Both the position numbers and the translations under genes were made by a program. The notes beneath the pieces are model-generated. The model did no database searches. It was not told the DNA's origin and saw only the letters and a list, made by a program, of their open reading frames with translations. From positions 1 to 10,166 of the forward strand of contig JAJRYM010000040.1 in NCBI GenBank assembly GCA_024275775.1: DNA of 10,166 nucleotides, in the 5' to 3' direction. This document shows positions 1 to 6,442 of the stretch, one piece after another (positions within the stretch are counted from its first letter, which is position 1; the number at the start of each line of letters is the position of its first letter). The stretch comes from Nitrospirota bacterium. Its GTDB lineage: Bacteria > Nitrospinota_A > UBA7883 > JACRGQ01.

Positions 1-509
1 ATGGCGTTACAGCTCAGGGCGCCAAAGCTCATGGCGGAAATATTAAGCGGCGAGGCATCATAAGGCCGGGTGCAATCCTTGCCGCCGAAACGGATTCGCG
101 GATGTTTATTCCGCACAGTTTTGGGGGAAAGCGAGTGGTTAACCCATTCATAACCATCGCGGTAAACGTCGAACACAGTGCCAAAAGGCAGTGTGTCGCG
201 CTGTCCTTTTGCGCGTTGGTAGACCAGCGCGCGGAACTCCCGGCTAACCGGCTGGCCATTGGTTTCGGACTCAACAAAATATTGCTGAATTTCCGGCCGT
301 ATCGATTCAAACAAAAAACGAAGATACCCGATAACCGGATAAATCCGCAAAATTGTATGCTTGCGCTGTACCATGTTATACAGCCCGAGCGCGATTAACG
401 GCAGTATAATCCAGAACAGATAGTAGGCATTCGGCCGGAAACCCGCCAGGATGAACACCGCGAGTACGGCCAGTATTGAAAAAATATAAAACAGTCGGCG
501 GGCGGTCAT
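1..509 (-). CDS. FMN-binding glutamate synthase-family protein, membrane-anchored (N-terminal 169 residues, cut by window edge)
   Basis: I translated this frame by hand. It starts at ATG 509-507 and stays open to base 1, so the C-terminal two thirds are missing. Residues about 5-23 and 28-45 are two hydrophobic segments separated by a short loop. A stretch resembling HTILRIYPVIGYLRFLFE follows, then RALVYQRAKGQRDTLPFGT, and near the cut end SPLNISAMSFGALSCNA. This order (two membrane helices, then a domain starting with the NISAMSFGALS signature) is that of the YerD-like FMN-binding glutamate synthase family, which resembles the GltB synthase domain without the glutaminase domain. The family is expected to use FMN and an iron-sulphur cluster, but those ligands lie outside the window and the physiological substrate is not established. 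It follows the acetolactate synthase gene by 43 bases on the same strand, so it is probably the third gene of that operon. I see no clear Shine-Dalgarno sequence before the ATG; a TTG two codons upstream is the alternative start. The family call is firm, the function is not. Confidence 0.85.
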   Translation of the reverse strand, partial: MTARRLFYIFSILAVLAVFILAGFRPNAYYLFWIILPLIALGLYNMVQRKHTILRIYPVIGYLRFLFESIRPEIQQYFVESETNGQPVSREFRALVYQRAKGQRDTLPFGTVFDVYRDGYEWVNHSLSPKTVRNKHPRIRFGGKDCTRPYDASPLNISAMSFGALSCNA

Positions 510-552
510 ATCCAACGGCTCATGTTAGTTAAGAAAAGGTTCGTTGCCTCTG

Positions 553-2193
553 CTATACAGGACATACCAGATCCCCCAGCTTCTCGGTTAATTTCATATT
601 CTCGGAATAATCCACGGCAACATCGACGATCACCACAGTGTTATCGGCAAAGGCCTTTTCCAGCGTGGGTATTAAATCCTCTGCGCTCTCCACACGGTAG
701 CCCTTGGCGCCAAAGGAGTCTGCATATTTCACAAAATCTGGGTTATTAAAATCGATATTGTTGGAATGGCCGAAACGGCGTTCCTGATGCCACTTAATCA
801 GTCCGTACTCACTGTCATTCCAGATCATAATCACGATAGCGACCCGATACCGCAAGGCCGTTTCGATTTCCTGCGAATTCATCATAAACCCGGCATCGCC
901 GGTGATGGTCAGCACGTTTTTATCAGGGTAAGCCATCTTGGCCGCAATCGCGCCCGGCACGCCTATGCCCATAGATGCGAAACCGTTCGAGATAATGCAG
1001 GTATTGGGTCGTTCACAACGGAACAGACGCGCAATCCACATTTTGTGCGCGCCCACATCGGAGATGAGAATATCCTCTTTGCCCATAACCTTCCGCGTAT
1101 CGGAAAGAATTTTCTGCGGTTTTATCGGGTAGCCGGTATCGTTGGCATAATCATCCAGTTCCTCCATGATGATGTCTTTCAGATTTTCGGTTTTACCGGC
1201 ATGCCGTTTAGCGGCGCGCGCCGCGATGCGATCAAGCGAATTCGAGATATCGCCCAACACACCCGCTTCAAGGATGTAGTGCGCGTCGACTTCGGCGTAG
1301 TTCAGGCCGATATGGATGATTTTCTTTTCTTTGTTCGGATGCCATAAACGCGGGTGGTATTCAACCATGTCATAACCAACGCAGATAACCACATCCGCCC
1401 GATCGAAACCGCAGGCTACATAGTCGTGCGCCTGCAATCCCACACTGCCGAGTGATAAAGGGTGTGAGAAAGGCATTGAACCTTTTGCCATAAAAGTCTG
1501 CGCGGCGGGAATATTCAGTTTTTCCGCAAACGATACCAGCGCGTCGCTTGCGCGGTTGCGGATAACTCCGTTGCCCGCCATGATGAGCGGGAATTTCGCG
1601 GCATCGATCACCTGAGCGGCCTGTACTATTTTCGCTTCGGGCGCGTCCGGCAATAGCGGGCTTTGCACTTTCAGCGGCAGAGTCTCGGCGCTTATTTTTT
1701 CTCCGGCGATATTTTCGGGGAAACTGATGAACACGCCGCCCGGCTTTTCCGCCTGCGCATCTTTAAAGGCCTTACGCACCAGTTCGGGAATGATTTCAGG
1801 CGCAAGAATTTCCGTGCTGTATTTCGAAATCGGTTTGAACAGACTCACCAAATCCAGTATCTGATGGCTTTCCTTGTGCATGCGGGTTGTCGCCCCTTGC
1901 CCGGCAATGGCGACTACCGGCGAGCGATCCATATTGGCGTCGGCGAAGCCGGTTATCAGATTGGTTGCGCCCGGCCCCAAGGTGGCCAGACAAACACCGG
2001 CTTTACCTGTCAGGCGGCCATGGACATCGGCCATAAAGGCCGCGGCCTGCTCGTGCCTGACGGTGATAAATTCAATAGAGCTGTCGCGCAGAGCGTCCAT
2101 GACGTGCAGATTTTCTTCGCCGGGGATACCGAATATCTTATCGACGCCTTCATTCTCCAGGCATCGTATGAATAGTTCCGCCGCTGTTATCAT
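553..2193 (-). CDS. alsS: Acetolactate synthase large subunit, catabolic AlsS/BudB-like
   Basis: This 546-residue thiamine diphosphate enzyme should condense two pyruvate into 2-acetolactate and CO2 in the cytoplasm. The N-terminal ThDP domain shows FGIPGEEN (21-28) and the catalytic glutamate E48 in RHEQAAAFMA, then GPGATN (73-78). The central domain spans about 190-320. The C-terminal ThDP domain carries GDAGFMMN (432-439), with D433 and N459 as the expected Mg-ThDP ligands, and ends with a VDYSEN-type tail. The stretch EKPGGVFISFPENI (149-162), the length and the C-terminus match catabolic AlsS/BudB enzymes better than the FAD-dependent biosynthetic IlvB, and no ilvN-like regulatory subunit follows. 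The start ATG 2193 is supported by GGAG at 2201-2204, seven bases upstream. It lies 51 bases after the aldehyde dehydrogenase and 43 before the glutamate synthase-like gene. No acetolactate decarboxylase is visible here, so the product's fate is unknown. The enzyme class is near certain; catabolic versus biosynthetic is inferred. Confidence 0.92.
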   Translation of the reverse strand: MITAAELFIRCLENEGVDKIFGIPGEENLHVMDALRDSSIEFITVRHEQAAAFMADVHGRLTGKAGVCLATLGPGATNLITGFADANMDRSPVVAIAGQGATTRMHKESHQILDLVSLFKPISKYSTEILAPEIIPELVRKAFKDAQAEKPGGVFISFPENIAGEKISAETLPLKVQSPLLPDAPEAKIVQAAQVIDAAKFPLIMAGNGVIRNRASDALVSFAEKLNIPAAQTFMAKGSMPFSHPLSLGSVGLQAHDYVACGFDRADVVICVGYDMVEYHPRLWHPNKEKKIIHIGLNYAEVDAHYILEAGVLGDISNSLDRIAARAAKRHAGKTENLKDIIMEELDDYANDTGYPIKPQKILSDTRKVMGKEDILISDVGAHKMWIARLFRCERPNTCIISNGFASMGIGVPGAIAAKMAYPDKNVLTITGDAGFMMNSQEIETALRYRVAIVIMIWNDSEYGLIKWHQERRFGHSNNIDFNNPDFVKYADSFGAKGYRVESAEDLIPTLEKAFADNTVVIVDVAVDYSENMKLTEKLGDLVCPV

Positions 2194-2244
2194 CGGTTTT
2201 CTCCGTACAGGCTTAAAAGAAAGGTTGCTGTTGTGTGTCGGGCA

Positions 2245-3618
2245 TTACCGTTTGGTTACCCACACAGAATGGACATTCACAAATTCGCGGATTCCGAAAA
2301 CACCCAGCTCCCGGCCATAACCGGACTGACGAATACCGCCAAAAGGCATGCGCGGATCGGATTTCGACATATCGTTGACAAAGGCGGCGCCTGATTCAAT
2401 TTGGTTCGCCGCGATTCGTTCTCCACGGGCTAAATCCTGAGTCCAAACCGAACCGCTGAGGCCAAAATCGGTGCCATTGGCCACCTGAATGGCCTCAGCC
2501 TCATCGGCGACACGGATTAAGGTGGCCACCGGCCCGAACAATTCTTCTTCCCATGCGGCCATTCCCGGTTTGACATCGGCCAACACGGTTGCCGGGTAGA
2601 AAGCGCCGTCGCCTTCCGGGATTTCGCCTCCAATCAATACCGTGGCGCCGGCCGCGACAGTGCGTTGCACCTGTTCGGCCAGACCGTCACGCAAATCCAC
2701 GCGCGCCTGCGGGCCGATATATACCCCTTCTTCGGCGGGGTTGCCCATCTTCAGTTGAGCGACGGCGGCGACAAATTTCTGTTTGAATTCTTCATACACG
2801 CTCTCCACAACAATGAAGCGCTTGGCGGCGATACAGGTTTGACCGCTGTTCTGAAAACGGCCGATAATACCGACCTCGACAGCCTGATCGATATCGGCAT
2901 CTTCCAGCACGATAAAGGGATCGGAACCGCCCAATTCCAGTACACATTTCTTCAATGCTTTGCCGGCTTCGGAAGCAACGGCGCGGCCTGCTTTAACGCT
3001 GGCGGTAATGGTAACCGCCGCGATACGCGGATTGTGTATGATGCGCGAGGTTTCCGAAACGTCGACCAGCAAAGTGCGAAACAGATGTTGGGGAAATCCG
3101 GCTTCACGAAAAACAGATTCAATCATCAGCGCACAGCCGGAAACATTTCGCGCGTGCTTCAATACACAGCCGTTACCAGCCATCAACCCGGGCGCCGCAA
3201 ACCGAAATACCTGCCAGAAAGGAAAATTCCAGGGCATCACCGCCAGCACGACACCCAGCGGGCTATAGTTAACAAAACTGTGATGGGCGTCAGTCTCAAT
3301 ATCTTCGGGGCTCAGAAATGCCCCGGCATTTTCTGCGTAATAGCGGCAGACCCAAGCGCATTTTTCAATCTCGCCGATACCCTGCGCGGCGATTTTGCCC
3401 ATCTCATCCGTCATCATTTTGGCATACCGCCGTTTGCCGGCCAGCAATACATCCGAAGCCTTAAACATTAGACGCGCTCGTTCCTCAAAACCGGTATTGC
3501 GCCAGCCTTGTTGCGCCTGCTCTGCCTGTTCGAGGATGCCTTCCACTTGCGCAGAGGTCATCTTCGGATATTCGGCGATAACTTTTCCGGTCATTGGATT
3601 AATGCTTTTGAACATCAT
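2245..3618 (-). CDS. NAD(P)-dependent succinate-semialdehyde dehydrogenase, Sad/YneI-like (aldehyde dehydrogenase family)
   Basis: This aldehyde dehydrogenase has 457 residues, close to the 462 of E. coli Sad (YneI), whose motifs it follows closely from memory. Visible are MPWNFPFWQ (128-136) with oxyanion-hole N131, K154 in CVLKHARNV for cofactor binding, general base E228 in LELGGSDPF, nucleophile C262 in FQNSGQTCIAAKR, EELFGPV (358-364) and FGGIRQSGYGRELG (426-439). It should oxidise an aldehyde such as succinate semialdehyde to the acid with NAD(P)+ in the cytoplasm. Substrate specificity cannot be read from sequence alone. The frame stays open to an ATG at 3687, but I chose ATG 3618 because AGAGGAG at 3626-3632 sits seven bases before it and the extra 23 residues are unlike the family. 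A second ATG follows directly at 3615. The usual TGS before the second cofactor loop reads TAS (205-207), a mild oddity. It is probably the first gene of the dehydrogenase-synthase-glutamate synthase operon. Confidence 0.92.
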   Translation of the reverse strand: MMFKSINPMTGKVIAEYPKMTSAQVEGILEQAEQAQQGWRNTGFEERARLMFKASDVLLAGKRRYAKMMTDEMGKIAAQGIGEIEKCAWVCRYYAENAGAFLSPEDIETDAHHSFVNYSPLGVVLAVMPWNFPFWQVFRFAAPGLMAGNGCVLKHARNVSGCALMIESVFREAGFPQHLFRTLLVDVSETSRIIHNPRIAAVTITASVKAGRAVASEAGKALKKCVLELGGSDPFIVLEDADIDQAVEVGIIGRFQNSGQTCIAAKRFIVVESVYEEFKQKFVAAVAQLKMGNPAEEGVYIGPQARVDLRDGLAEQVQRTVAAGATVLIGGEIPEGDGAFYPATVLADVKPGMAAWEEELFGPVATLIRVADEAEAIQVANGTDFGLSGSVWTQDLARGERIAANQIESGAAFVNDMSKSDPRMPFGGIRQSGYGRELGVFGIREFVNVHSVWVTKR

Positions 3619-3625
3619 TGAGCCA

Positions 3626-3632
3626 CTCCTCT
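3626..3632 (-). promoter_or_regulatory. Ribosome binding site fixing the aldehyde dehydrogenase start
   Basis: Read on the minus strand this is AGAGGAG, a strong Shine-Dalgarno match, seven bases before ATG 3618-3616. It decides against the longer open frame beginning at ATG 3687, which would add 23 residues of unrelated character. Confidence 0.8.
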
Positions 3633-3754
3633 TTGCAGTATCTCCTGCTGTTGCGGAACTTGTGTCCAGCGAATTGCAGTTAGCCATTTGGTGTCGAAAC
3701 GTACGGGAAAGTTACGCCTGATACCGGATATCCGTATTTTTACTTGTGTCTTGG

Positions 3755-3760
3755 ATTATA
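3755..3760 (-). promoter_or_regulatory. Candidate -10 box for the aldehyde dehydrogenase operon
   Basis: On the minus strand this is a perfect TATAAT inside an AT-rich patch (about 3735-3770), roughly 140 bases upstream of the dehydrogenase start. No good TTGACA-like hexamer lies 16-18 bases further upstream, so it would be an activator-dependent or weak promoter, or chance. A 10-base perfect palindrome, CGGATATCCG at 3725-3734, lies just downstream of the expected start of transcription and could be an operator. Its half-sites are short, so this is only a possibility. Confidence 0.3.
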
Positions 3761-3762
3761 CA

Positions 3763-3894
3763 TTATTTATCGACGGCCGCTTGCAGTCCTTCGCCGCCGG
3801 CTATCTGCCGGCCGACCATCGCGCGGCTGGCGTTTAGATTCCCTTCCCGCATCTCGATGGGCGGGTTCGCGTAACTGGTAATATGTGATAATAT
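3763..3894 (-). pseudogene. Orphan 43-codon open tail, possible gene remnant
   Basis: On the minus strand the frame between TGA 3897-3895 and TAA 3765-3763 is open for 43 codons. Its translation looks protein-like: ...SYANPPIEMREGN, then SRAMVGRQIAGGEG and a LQAAVDK ending. There is no good start. The only ATG (3852-3850) would give 29 residues and has no Shine-Dalgarno sequence. The composition (amphipathic, Ala/Gly/Glu/Lys-rich, ending in a short charged helix) is typical of a protein C-terminus, so I suspect the surviving end of a gene whose upstream part has been replaced by the CsgG-like gene. I do not recognise the family. It could equally be a chance open frame or a small protein. Confidence 0.25.
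3884..3892 (+). promoter_or_regulatory. Candidate extended -10 promoter for the CsgG-like gene
   Basis: TGTGATAAT reads as an extended -10 element (TG, one base, then GATAAT, five of six matches to TATAAT). The region 17 bases upstream is GC-rich with no good -35, which extended -10 promoters can tolerate. Transcription would start near 3899, giving a leader of about 40 bases. Confidence 0.35.
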
Positions 3895-3927
3895 TCAGGA
3901 AAATTTATTTTAAAAAGGACTGCTTTC

Positions 3928-3933
3928 AGGGGG
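3928..3933 (+). promoter_or_regulatory. Ribosome binding site of the CsgG-like gene
   Basis: AGGGGG lies six bases before ATG 3940, which supports that start over the adjacent second ATG at 3943. Confidence 0.7.
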
Positions 3934-3939
3934 ATTGAT

Positions 3940-4866
3940 ATGATGAAATTTAAGTTGAATCTTCTTGCCTTGTTCGTCGCGGTTTCATTCCTGCCGGCGT
4001 CGTCAGCTTTCGGCGAATCGGACGCGAAGGGCAATCTCAGGTATTCCATAACCGTTTCCAAATTTCAGAACCGCTCCAACTGGTCCGGACAGTGGCGCCT
4101 TGCCGATACTTTCGGCGCTATCTTAACGGACAGTTTGCAACAGAGCGGACGGTTTATCGTGCTGGGTGAAAAGGACATGAGAAGAGAAGCTATCGCCGAA
4201 CAGGATTTTGGAGCTTCCGGCAGGGCGGCCGGCGGAAGAAAGACGCCGAAAATCGGCCACATGACGCCGGCACAGCTTCTGGTTAAGGGGGAGATAACCC
4301 ATTTCCAGTCTTCCACCGGGGGCGGAACCGGCGGGTTCAACTTCAAAGGGTTCAAATTGGGCGGAGGCAAAAGCAAGGCGGAAATAAACGTCGTAATATA
4401 CGTTGTTGATTCGACCACCGGACAGGTGACAGCTTCCAAAAAAGTTGTCGGTGAAGCTTCCAAATATTCCCTTAATGTCGGTTTTCAGGACAAAGATTGG
4501 GGCTCCGATTTGAGCGGTTTCAAAAAGACCAACGAAGGCAAGGCTGTCGAGAAGGCCATAGATCAGGCTGTGAAATTCCTAACCGCGCAGTTGGAAGATA
4601 TTCCGTGGACCGGAAGCGTAATCATGGTCAAGAAAGGAAAGGTCTATATCAACCGCGGAGAGCGTGAAGGGGTATCCAAAGGGCAAAAGTTCATAGTCGG
4701 ACAGGTGGAGGAACTGAGAGACCCGGATACCGGCGAACTGCTGGATGAGGATATGGAAAAGGTCGGCGAGATAGAAGTGATAAAGGTCAAAAATAAAATC
4801 GCCACAACAAGAGCTCTTTCAGGCGCGGACAAGATAGAAAAAGGGATGACGATAATGCTTCCGTAG
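3940..4866 (+). CDS. CsgG/HfaB-family secreted protein with FlgT-C-like C-terminal domain
   Basis: This is a protein of 308 residues. Residues 1-25 form a Sec signal peptide (MMKFK, a hydrophobic core, then PASSAFGES, with cleavage likely around 23-26). There is no lipobox cysteine, so unlike CsgG itself it should be a soluble periplasmic or outer-membrane-associated protein and not a lipoprotein. Residues about 33-215 fit the CsgG fold: a TVSKFQNRS strand, LADTFGAILTDSLQQSGRFIVLGE (55-77, giving access to the ADP/ATP-grasp-like TolB-N fold), LLVKGEITHF (113-122), a Gly-rich loop (127-143), then INVVIYVVDSTTGQVTASKKVVG. Residues about 224-308 resemble the FlgT C-terminal domain, with KKGKVYINRGEREGVSKGQKF and a closing EKGMTIMLP. 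CsgG relatives form export pores or envelope scaffolds; the exact role here is unknown. It is flanked by a divergent operon and a convergent one, so it is probably transcribed alone. No curli subunit genes are nearby. Confidence 0.85.
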   Translation: MMKFKLNLLALFVAVSFLPASSAFGESDAKGNLRYSITVSKFQNRSNWSGQWRLADTFGAILTDSLQQSGRFIVLGEKDMRREAIAEQDFGASGRAAGGRKTPKIGHMTPAQLLVKGEITHFQSSTGGGTGGFNFKGFKLGGGKSKAEINVVIYVVDSTTGQVTASKKVVGEASKYSLNVGFQDKDWGSDLSGFKKTNEGKAVEKAIDQAVKFLTAQLEDIPWTGSVIMVKKGKVYINRGEREGVSKGQKFIVGQVEELRDPDTGELLDEDMEKVGEIEVIKVKNKIATTRALSGADKIEKGMTIMLP

Positions 4867-4890
4867 CGGAAGCTGTTGCGCCGCTGTTTT
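4865..4890 (+). terminator. Weak hairpin between convergent genes
   Basis: AGCGG (4865-4869) and CCGCT (4881-4885) can pair around an 11-base loop, followed by GTTTT. It overlaps the stop codon of the CsgG-like gene and sits in the 27-base gap before the convergent aminopeptidase gene. The stem is only five pairs and the T-run is short, so this is a tentative intrinsic terminator. Confidence 0.25.
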
Positions 4891-4893
4891 GCG

Positions 4894-5958
4894 TTAAAGA
4901 ACCCAAAGCTCCTGCGGGAGGTTGCGGGATAGCAGACGGTATCCGTTTTTCGTAACAAGAAGCACGTCTTCTATGCGAACTCCGCCGAGGCCGGGGATAT
5001 AAATGCCCGGTTCGATGGTGAACACCATTCCTTCTTGAGCTTCCGCTTTGGAAGCGGGGTTTACGGCCGGGTTTTCATGAATATCCAGCCCAAGCCCGTG
5101 GCCTGTGCCGTGGCCGAAAAACTTTTCGTATCCCCGTTCCTTGATGCAGTCGCGCGCGGCGCGGTCTATATCTTTTAAAAGCACTCCCGGCTTTACGGCG
5201 CCGATGGCTCTCTGGTTGGCTTCAAGAACGGCATCGAAAATTTCCTTCATTTTTCCGTTCGGCCTGCCCAGCGAGAAATTGCGGGTGTTGTCCGAGTGGT
5301 ATCCCTCCAGGGTGCATCCCCAGTCGAGAGTTACGCAATCATTTTTGCCTATTTTTTTATTGGTCGCCACTCCGTGGGGCAGGGCGGAACGTTTTCCCGA
5401 CGCCACGATGAAATCGAACGCCTTGCCGTCCGCTCCGGCTTTGCGGAGGCGATATTCCAGCTCGGCGGCGACATCTTTTTCCCGCGCGCCCGGTTTTATA
5501 ACTTCGGGAGTTTCCCGGAAAATCCGCGCGAGAATGCGGAAATTTCTTTCGATGATTTTTACCTCTTCATCATCCTTTATAAGCCTCAGCTCCTCCGCCA
5601 CATGGTACGGTTTCCATACCGCTTTCACCCCTTTTTTAAGCTTTTTCAGGTCGGCCACGCTTAAATGCCTTTCTTCAAACGCAACTCGCTCCGCTTTTTC
5701 CTGCGCAAGGAGGGCGGATATTTTGCCGAACAGGTTGGGGGCGATGATCTTACGCATGGAGGTTACCTGTTTTTCCACCTGCGATGCGTACCGGAAATCG
5801 GTGAGGAAAAACGGATGTCCGTTCGCCACCACCAGACCGGCCGACGTGCCGGTAAAGCCGGTCAGGTAGTGAATGTTTTTAAGATTGAGGGTTACAAAAG
5901 AATCGAAACCGGCGGCCTTGAGCCGCTTAAGCAGTTTCCTTTTTCTTCTTTTGTAAAT
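4894..5958 (-). CDS. pepP: Xaa-Pro aminopeptidase, M24B family (start region frameshifted)
   Basis: This cytoplasmic dinuclear-metal peptidase removes an N-terminal residue preceding proline, or splits Xaa-Pro dipeptides; the two roles cannot be separated here. The in-frame reading gives a creatinase N-domain with HYLTGFTGTSAG near the start and FFLTDFRYA, then the pita-bread domain. Metal ligands sit in LDWGCTLEGYHSDNTR (two Asp), GHGTGHGLGLDIHENP (His), FTIEPGIYIP (Glu) and GGVRIEDVLL (Glu), and the PHG histidine is present. The listed span starts at ATT 5958, the first near-start codon after an upstream in-frame TGA. No ATG exists there, and the first in-frame GTG (5832) would delete conserved N-domain sequence. 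The likely original start is GTG 5968-5966, which overlaps the aroQ stop as GTGA. It reads nine to ten sensible codons and then falls out of frame by one base across A-runs at 5940-5944 and 5949-5952 (see findings). The gene directly follows aroQ, a common pairing, although the frequent downstream partner efp is absent. Confidence 0.85.
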   Translation of the reverse strand: MYKRRKRKLLKRLKAAGFDSFVTLNLKNIHYLTGFTGTSAGLVVANGHPFFLTDFRYASQVEKQVTSMRKIIAPNLFGKISALLAQEKAERVAFEERHLSVADLKKLKKGVKAVWKPYHVAEELRLIKDDEEVKIIERNFRILARIFRETPEVIKPGAREKDVAAELEYRLRKAGADGKAFDFIVASGKRSALPHGVATNKKIGKNDCVTLDWGCTLEGYHSDNTRNFSLGRPNGKMKEIFDAVLEANQRAIGAVKPGVLLKDIDRAARDCIKERGYEKFFGHGTGHGLGLDIHENPAVNPASKAEAQEGMVFTIEPGIYIPGLGGVRIEDVLLVTKNGYRLLSRNLPQELWVL

Positions 5959-5964
5959 AGCCGT

Positions 5965-6417
5965 TCACTCCCGCTCTTCGGCGGATGCTAAGAAACCGGA
6001 GGCGGCATCCAGCGCGAGGAAATAGGAGTAGGCGCCGAAACCCGATATCACTCCCTCGGCTACATCCGAAAGATAGGATACCTGCCGGAAGTCCTCCCTT
6101 TCGAAAACGTTAGAGATATGCACTTCTATGAAAGGAATTTCCGTCGCCAGCAGGGCGTCTCTTATGGCTATGCTGGTATGGGTGAAAGCTCCGGCGTTCA
6201 TTATTATTATCGGGTATTCACCCATAGCCGCGTGAATGCGATCGACTATCCCGCCTTCGTGGTTCGACTGGAAAATATCAAGCTCCATCCCCAGCTTGCC
6301 GGCGTTTTCCTTTAACTTCTCGTTAAGCTCTTCGTAAACTGCGTCGCCGTAAATATCTTTTTCCCGCTTGCCGAGCAGGTTGATGTTCGGGCCGTTTATG
6401 ATAAGAATCTTTTCCAT
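5965..6417 (-). CDS. aroQ: 3-dehydroquinate dehydratase, type II
   Basis: This 150-residue enzyme dehydrates 3-dehydroquinate to 3-dehydroshikimate, the third step of the shikimate pathway, as a cytoplasmic dodecamer in the family. Visible are the flavodoxin-like start ILIINGPNINLLGKRE (4-19) with R18 and catalytic Y23 in DIYGD, SNHEGGIVDRIH with its Glu and His, NAGAFTHTSIAIRDAL with the substrate-binding Asn, EVHISN with the catalytic-region His, and GFGAYSY near the C-terminus. The length is normal. The start is ATG 6417 and not the TTG at 6435, since it begins the family's conserved strand and has AGAGGG nine bases upstream. It follows the MscS gene after 78 bases and overlaps the start codon expected for the aminopeptidase by four bases (GTGA), which implies translational coupling. 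The catalytic loop reads REKDIYG where REPEIYG is commoner; this is a minor difference. Confidence 0.95.
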   Translation of the reverse strand: MEKILIINGPNINLLGKREKDIYGDAVYEELNEKLKENAGKLGMELDIFQSNHEGGIVDRIHAAMGEYPIIIMNAGAFTHTSIAIRDALLATEIPFIEVHISNVFEREDFRQVSYLSDVAEGVISGFGAYSYFLALDAASGFLASAEERE

Positions 6418-6442
6418 TTTTTCGTTCCCTCTCAAGCGTTAA

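Larger units (their letters stand above)
3619..3939. other. Divergent intergenic region, 321 bases
   Basis: This region separates the leftward dehydrogenase operon from the rightward CsgG-like gene. It holds no intact recognised gene. Its left part (3619-3735) is the probable leader of the dehydrogenase operon. The AT-rich patch at 3735-3770 carries a minus-strand TATAAT. A GC-rich part at 3770-3870 coincides with the orphan open tail, and 3870-3939 is AT-rich with the rightward promoter candidate and ribosome binding site. The alternation of AT-rich and GC-rich blocks makes it a plausible recombination junction. Confidence 0.6.

Noticed and set aside
29..310. A 93-codon minus-strand frame at the left edge
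   Set aside because: It is out of frame with the glutamate synthase-family protein on the same strand, which shows the diagnostic NISAMSFGALS motif and runs off the edge.
766..1347. A 193-codon open frame on the plus strand
   Set aside because: It is antisense to acetolactate synthase; the conserved ThDP motifs lie on the other strand.
2665..3471. A 268-codon open frame on the plus strand
   Set aside because: It is antisense to the aldehyde dehydrogenase, whose catalytic motifs are all intact; its translation resembles no family and it has no ribosome binding site.
3619..3687. N-terminal extension of the aldehyde dehydrogenase to ATG 3687
   Set aside because: The 23 extra residues are Ser/Thr/Ala-rich and unlike the family, and the strong ribosome binding site sits inside them before ATG 3618.
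3834..4061. A 75-codon minus-strand frame spanning the promoter and signal peptide of the CsgG-like gene
   Set aside because: It overlaps the signal-peptide coding region of the CsgG-like gene antisense, and its translation is unlike a protein. The neighbouring frame at 3763-3894 looks more protein-like.
5105..5869. A 254-codon open frame on the plus strand
   Set aside because: It is antisense to the aminopeptidase, whose metal-binding motifs are intact; the Ser/Arg-rich translation is shadow-like.
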